From positions 8,954,884 to 9,018,883 of the forward strand of contig NC_051087.1 of the NCBI RefSeq assembly GCF_901709675.1: a stretch of 64,000 bases of DNA. Direction: 5' to 3'. Below are positions 58,300 through 64,000 of this stretch, piece by piece. The stretch is from Syngnathus acus (taxonomy: Eukaryota > Chordata > Actinopteri > Syngnathiformes > Syngnathidae). The notes beneath the pieces are model-generated. The model was not told where the DNA came from. It did not search any database and saw only the letters and a list, made by a program, of their open reading frames with translations. Position 1 is the first letter of the stretch. Each line of letters begins with the position of its first letter. Made by a program: the position numbers and the translations under genes.

Positions 58300-59230
58300 C
58301 TGAGGAGAAGCAGAAAGGAAAACAAATCTTTACAAACCAAACAAGCAACAAATTGGAATCATTTGATGTTACATTTCTGCTGCTATGCTCAAAACACTCA
58401 AAACGGCCATGGCAAGCAGGTGGGAATGCATTACTGTTTGTTTACACATCATCCCAGAGCTCATTGTTCAAACCACTGAAGGGCCAACAAGGAGATACGC
58501 AAACAGTGAATAAGAGCATTGCCCCATAGCCAACTGCTATCAGCCTTTCCAAATACGCTCGACTAACCCAACTCGATGGCCTTTGTGCTCAAAGACCGAA
58601 AGGTGCTACATGTTGGCCGGCGTGAGGTCATGTGATTTTCAGCTGAGATGGACTTATTTCCTGACTTTATAAAGGTATCCCGAGATGCAATGATTTTGCA
58701 AGATAGAACAGCAATATCTTAGTTTTATATGAAACAATCTTGCAATAACGATGTATAGTGGGAGTACATACGAGTATTCACTGCAAAATATGAAGAGTGC
58801 ACTCCATTCAATTGTTGACCCTAACAAAACAATGAAATGATTTCCCAATTGGAAATCTAATAATTTCGGTCGAATGAAACATGAGCTGAAGAGTTGGCCC
58901 GCTTTAGATGGGACAAACATTGTGTGGATCCACATGTGGTAGCATGTGCGTCAGTCTGATGCTGAGTGGGTGTGCTCATGAAATGGTTTGTGTACTAGAG
59001 TATATTTGCTACATTTTTACTAAAACAAACAAAGTCAAACAAAATGTGTTTGCATGTGTGTGTTTGGTTAGCCACTATTTCATTTTCTAGACAACATTAT
59101 TACCATTTAGAAAATCATTACTCATTTGTCTTGCTGCTTTCCAAATCAAGTTTACAAACTTGACACAAATATTACAATTTGTCATTTGTTACTGTCTTGT
59201 TAAGATTGTGTTGATTAGTGCTATTTTGCA

Positions 59231-59258
59231 AACACACACACACACACACACACACACT
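59231..59258. repeat. (CA)n microsatellite
   Basis: About 14 CA units followed by a CTCATA interruption and further CA units to about 59275. A smaller CA run lies near 60893-60908. Confidence 0.9.
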
Positions 59259-59876
59259 CATACACACACAAACACAAAACCATAAATTGTAGATTGTGGA
59301 ACTAATGACCATGACTGACTTTTATCAGAGTTCTCTGTCCTGCTTGTTTGTTCTTCTAAATAAAATTAGTCAAGATGCGCAACTAAAAATCAATTTATCT
59401 TAGTCTGCAAGTAGAGTCAACTTGGCAGTAATTCTCATCTTTTCTGCCAGCAGCGAGCTTAACTTGGGCTTTGAGGCCTTTTCTCACACATGAAACGTGT
59501 CCTTTGAGAAGACAGACGTGTCCATAAAGTCATGAAATGCTCGTGATTGCTATCGACTGTTCAGAGGTGCGTGGTAACATGCTACATTAACTCTGGCCAG
59601 AGTAGTTTGGATGCAACACACATCTTACTATTACTTCAGTAAATATATTATAAAAAGAAACAAATACTTTTACATTCCATTGAGCAATATACCATTTATT
59701 TTTAACACACATTTTACTATTACTTGAGTAAATAGACTACTTTTACATTGTTTAATTATATTTTTATCCATTGAGTTTATTGCTTGCTGATCGAGGTTTT
59801 CCGAGCGTGCGTGCGCCTGTGAGAGTTCCTGCGCTGTTGTAATCACATTTCAATCACGTTACACATTTCATCAATC

Positions 59877-60235
59877 CAGTGGTTCTTAACCTGGGTTCGA
59901 TTGAACCCTAGGGGTTCGGTGAGTCGGTCTCAGGGGTCCGAACACATCTGATTTATCGTGTAAATTCATGATGACATATATCTGAACTGGTCTCGCAAAG
60001 GCAACAGCAGAAATCACACTGATTTGCAGGTATATGATTTGTTTTGAGTTCATGCATCGTGTTGGTTTTGTACTTGGAACAATGTTCATGCACGGCTCAT
60101 TTTGTGCACCAGTTAAAAAACATTCCTGTCTTGAGTTTGAAAAGTAGAATTTTATTTTTCACTAAAGAAGGGTTCGGTGAATGCGCATATGAAACTGGTG
60201 GAGCTCGGTCCCTCCAAAAATGTTAAGAACCGCTG
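59877..60235. mobile_element. hAT-type element with CAGTGGTTCTTAACC ends
   Basis: Left end CAGTGGTTCTTAACCTGGG; right end, inverted, CAGCGGTTCTTAACATTTT. Flanks CATCAATC (59869-59876) and CATCGATC (60236-60243) match at 7 of 8, the expected hAT duplication. The interior has no transposase frame. Confidence 0.8.
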
Positions 60236-61352
60236 CATCGATCGATCAAGAGTCTGCAGGAACAATTCAACGTCTTGTTAAAAAAAACTCCTCAAGTGGA
60301 AATGTGAATAGTAAAAACCATCCTAAGACTTTATATAGATGGCCTTATGCTGACAAGAGTAAATGTTGGCGTGATGGCGACCGACAGAGGAAGAAACACT
60401 CTGAAGGTCACTCAGTATAGCATACTTTACATAACCCAAATTCCGTACGCTTCTATTTCAGCTTTCTAACTAAATCAATGGCCTCTTTGAATGCTTCAGG
60501 AGGAAACCCAAAATGCAGTACAGTACTAATTAAAATCCGATCCATTCCCACCCATTCTGTCTGTATTTCATCTGTCCATTGTCTGAACCACTTATCCTCA
60601 CTGGGGGGGGTCACATACCCGATGCTGCAAAAATCCCAATTGTGTTGTGTATTGGTATGATAACATGACTCTTGGCGAAAGACACACCTACAGGAAATAT
60701 GCATCATCTGCTGCTTGTCTCACTGAATAAATGGCATGTCCTAACCCACACGTGCATGTACATGCGCACAGACAGACAGACACAATTAGTATTTCTTTTG
60801 ACTTATGTAAAGTACATAAAGCAGTGTTGCACCTTTACATTTGCCCCACGTATCTTATTAAAGAACAAGTCAACAATGATCTCTCATACACAAACACACA
60901 CACACACGTAAAGTGCAAACTGATCTTCATCAAATGCTATCACTTGAATGAATGAAAAAAATGAATGAATGGAGAAAAGAATGAATGGAGAGGAAGCATA
61001 ACTGTGCCGTGAAATTCCACATGCACACCAGAAGATCATAAACACCATGGACACGCACCTCAGAAAAACACTATTCTATCGCACACTCTCTAACTTCTGA
61101 CTACCATGCACTTGCTGTGAAACAAATTGGAAATGAATTTTTTTTTTTGTTATTGAGTCTTTCTAACTATCTATCTAGTATCTATCTTTCTTAACTGGGG
61201 TCTAACAGCATGAATAGTGACATATGAATATTTTCTCCTTTGAGACATTCAAGTATTATGTACAAAAAAATAACTTTTGAACATGACAAATCTACATTCA
61301 TTTGTTATCATCATGTTGTCATCACTGTTGTATATTTCTGTGATTTTCTTAT

Positions 61353-61525
61353 TACCGTAATTTTCGGACTATAAGTCGCACCGGAGTATAAGTCGCACCA
61401 GCCATAAAATGCCCAAAAAAGTGAAAAAACCCATATATATGTATATAAATCGCTCCTGAGTATAAGTCGCCCCCCCACCCAAACTATGAAAAAAAACCGC
61501 GACTTATAGTCCGAAAATTACGGTA
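61353..61525. mobile_element. Palindromic MITE with ATAAGTCGC motif
   Basis: Starts TACCGTAATTTTCGGACTAT and ends with its exact inverse. Inside, ATAAGTCGCACC-type units repeat three to four times. The near-complete palindrome would fold into a long hairpin. Flanking TA may be the target duplication. This sequence type is widespread in fishes. Confidence 0.75.
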
Positions 61526-62144
61526 ATCGTCTCAATATTGTGGTAATTATGATAATATCTTTCTGGTCACTAAAATACTGTTGGTTTTTATTGCTGGCTT
61601 GATAGGTGGTACTATACAGGATGTTACTCATGACTGTTTCTGCTGACCATACAGATGTGAGAGTTGAAACACAGATCCTATTACTGGGAACTTGGTCAGT
61701 ACTTTTACATTCACTAAGGGAAATATAAAATGGTACGCCCTATACTATACTCAATAAAAGACGACAGTTGTGGTGTTGATGTCGAAGGAAAATATGCTCA
61801 ATCAGCTTCAAGAAGTCCCAAATGAAGAAAAAAACACATACATGAAGGGTAAAACACGATATAATATCCATTTTTACTGCTGACATGACTGAGCAGACAG
61901 ACTTGCGTGGGTATCCATGTATATCAAACTTTTTTAAACATCACACCAGATTTCTTTTCCTATTCAAATTTGAGCTCTTCCTGAAATTGTCTGTATTTTG
62001 CTACAAATGCAGCATCCTTGTATGATTTAACAAGTAGCAGCTAAAAAGGAACACCATTGCTGGAGCATCTCAGGCATACATTACTTGGTCCAAGCTATGC
62101 AAATTACTTTGGTCAATTGATTAATTTGTGCACATGCTCTACAC

Positions 62145-62493
62145 CAGTGGTGTCGAACTCTGGCCCGCGGGCCAAATTTGGCCCACTGTGTAATTGTATT
62201 TGGCTTGCAAAGACAAATTGTGCATCAACTTTGTGTCAATACTACAAATTGTCTTTACTTTCTAAAAATAGAGATGTTGCTAGTTTTTTTTTTCCATTCA
62301 TCTTTTTTAAAATGTGAACAGTTTTTATTAGTCTCTGATTTCAAAACTGGTTAGTCATCAGTTTGTTTTGTAGCTTTTACTGTATATAATATGAGGTAAT
62401 CATACATTGATTTGGGTTGACAGTCATAATGGTCCTCCGAAGGAAACTATGACAACTATGCGGCCCGCGACAAAAATGAGTTTGACATCCCTG
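62145..62493 (-). mobile_element. hAT-type MITE, copy 3 (adcy9 intron 1)
   Basis: Same family as 53756-54063, more diverged, with ends CAGTGGTGTCGAACTCTGGC and, inverted, CAGGGATGTCAAACTC. Perfect 8-bp target duplication CTCTACAC (62137-62144 and 62494-62501). Confidence 0.88.
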
Positions 62494-64000
62494 CTCTACA
62501 CATTTACGTTGTCGGTGTCCCAGCACATTTACTGTCAAAATGGCACTTTTGTATGGCTAATTTTGGTCACCATGCTTCTCATTTGTGGCCGTTTGAGTGG
62601 GTGTATAAAAGTAGAAAAGGGCCGTAAAAAAATGGTGAGCATATATATGAACTTAAATGTCTTTCTGTGAACTACTACAACAACATCATGTACCTAGCAT
62701 CTATTAGTCCATTTACATACACACAGCAAAAACATTTGTCTACCAACATACAACATAATGCAACCATAATGTTATTGCCAGAGTTCCAGCAACACAGCAC
62801 ACTACAAAGCAACTGTTGTTGCAAGTTAAACTGCAAACAATTTACGGCTAAAGCCTCTTACTGTATTCACCAAACTTTTTTGTCATTCCTCACTTTCATC
62901 TGCTGTCTGCAACTAAGTAAACGGCGCCCAGGCTAAAAATAGATTTTGAATTGCTTTCTTTCCTCACAGATCCGGCCTTAGTCGTCCAACTTTACTTATG
63001 CACTGTATATCACTCGAAGCTTCATCTCCTCTCTGTTGTCTTGCCAAACCTACATCCATCAGCACCTCAAACTGCCTATCTTTATATTTGTGTCTGAACT
63101 ACACGATCATTTTTCATGTCTTCCTTTAAACTTAACCCTTCTCCCTTAGGTCTTGTTTTTTCTACTCCCCTCCCTTTCCTAGCCTCTAGTTTTCTGCCCA
63201 GTCGGTGGCAGGTCTTGAGAACAGCCGCTTGTGCAATACCAGATCCATATTTGGACACGCTGATGGAACCGTGGGATGAGACTCTCACATGATACTCCTT
63301 CAAATACCCTTCCCTTTCCTCTTTTTGATTTTTTTATTAGTACACACAGTTCAGTGAAATCTCCCTTTCTTTACGCCCTCCTGTTCACCATATGTGACTG
63401 TGCAAATTTACAAAGAGTCGGTTGGGAGTAAATAAAGACATATTAGCTGCGGGTGTGCATCTCTTCACAAAAGACGATTCAATACGATTCTCGATACATG
63501 GGGTTTGATATAATTCAATTTGAATTGGTTTCATTTTCTATGGCTGCAGCTTCTGTCAAGTTTATTAATATGCGACACGTAAAAGCTCCCCAAAGCCCAA
63601 ATGATCTCATTTAATTCATAGAAACAATCATCAGCAATGTCAAGTTTGCTTAAGTGATGAAGTAAGCATTGCATTTGTTGTTCCTATAATCATTGCAGTT
63701 GCAAGATCTACGTTGGCTCAATTTGTCTCGCTCGGGTATCCGTAGCAGAAAGTAGGCAGCAAAACATGTCAGCCTCCTGTAAAATGAGCTGAGACCCTCG
63801 TTACGTAATGATTAAGCTTAGTGTTAATGCTCACTTGTTGATGTTCATATCCTTGGCCGTAGAGAGATCTAGAGCATCAAAATATCCAAAGAATTGCAAC
63901 AATCGGCTGGAGTGTGGCTTCTCGAGAGATGTGGCGACACACACCATCGACGTCACACTCACAAACACGCACATACACACAGCTGCTCAATGCACGTAAG

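Larger units (their letters stand above)
58300..64000. other. adcy9 intron 1, no exon recognised
   Basis: The interval upstream of the GLKTYLISG exon lacks any long minus-strand frame that could be the 1.5-kb first coding exon, so it is intron that continues past the window. It holds hAT-type elements (59877-60235, 62145-62493), a palindromic element (61353-61525), a CA microsatellite and, from about 63460, a possible MITE end with CGATTCAATACGATTCTCG. Confidence 0.7.

Noticed and set aside
59231-60910. Regularly spaced CA-rich repeats considered as a CRISPR-like array
   Set aside because: Simple dinucleotide repeats without unique spacers, in a vertebrate genome.
63082-63303. 73-codon minus-strand frame near the right edge, considered as an adcy9 exon
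   Set aside because: It is Lys/Arg-rich and does not resemble the cyclase N-terminus or C1a domain; the expected first coding exon is much larger.

Overview
The window is nuclear DNA from a ray-finned fish with a compact genome. Genes are split by short GT-AG introns, the encoded proteins match vertebrate families along their whole length, and the repeats are of teleost type (hAT-like miniature elements, decayed LINE pieces, a LINE/SINE-tail family, GAT/TA/CA microsatellites). The short introns and repeat types would fit a percomorph, perhaps a pipefish or seahorse, but that is a guess. All six genes have human counterparts on chromosome 16p, so this is a conserved vertebrate synteny segment.

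Layout, left to right: (1) 1-2743 holds no recognised gene. (2) tmem186 (minus) and gde1 (plus) are head to head around a short promoter region with a GAT microsatellite. (3) 6603-9632 is repeat-bearing intergenic DNA with an unexplained coding-like patch. (4) mcrip2 (plus) and slx4 (minus) converge tail to tail, with poly(A) signals about 40 bp apart. (5) slx4, crebbp and adcy9 follow in tandem on the minus strand, in the same order and relative orientation as in human. adcy9 runs off the right edge and its large first coding exon is missing.

I rebuilt exon structures by hand from splice signals, reading-frame phase and family similarity. tmem186 (226 aa), gde1 (330 aa), mcrip2 (143 aa), slx4 (13 coding exons, 1594 aa) and crebbp (31 coding exons, 2546 aa) come out as complete uninterrupted frames. 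adcy9 is present as its last 10 exons (833 codons).

The products act in separate processes: mitochondrial complex I assembly (TMEM186), glycerophosphodiester hydrolysis (GDE1), co-repressor regulation (MCRIP2), DNA crosslink and Holliday-junction processing (SLX4), and cAMP signalling at two levels, synthesis by ADCY9 and CREB-dependent transcription by CBP. The most striking features are a strongly expanded polyglutamine region in the last exon of crebbp (runs of 25, 40 and 14 Gln), a 30-nt microexon in adcy9, an inverted pair of hAT-type elements flanking three adcy9 exons, and a perfect CRE palindrome upstream of the CREB-binding-protein gene itself.
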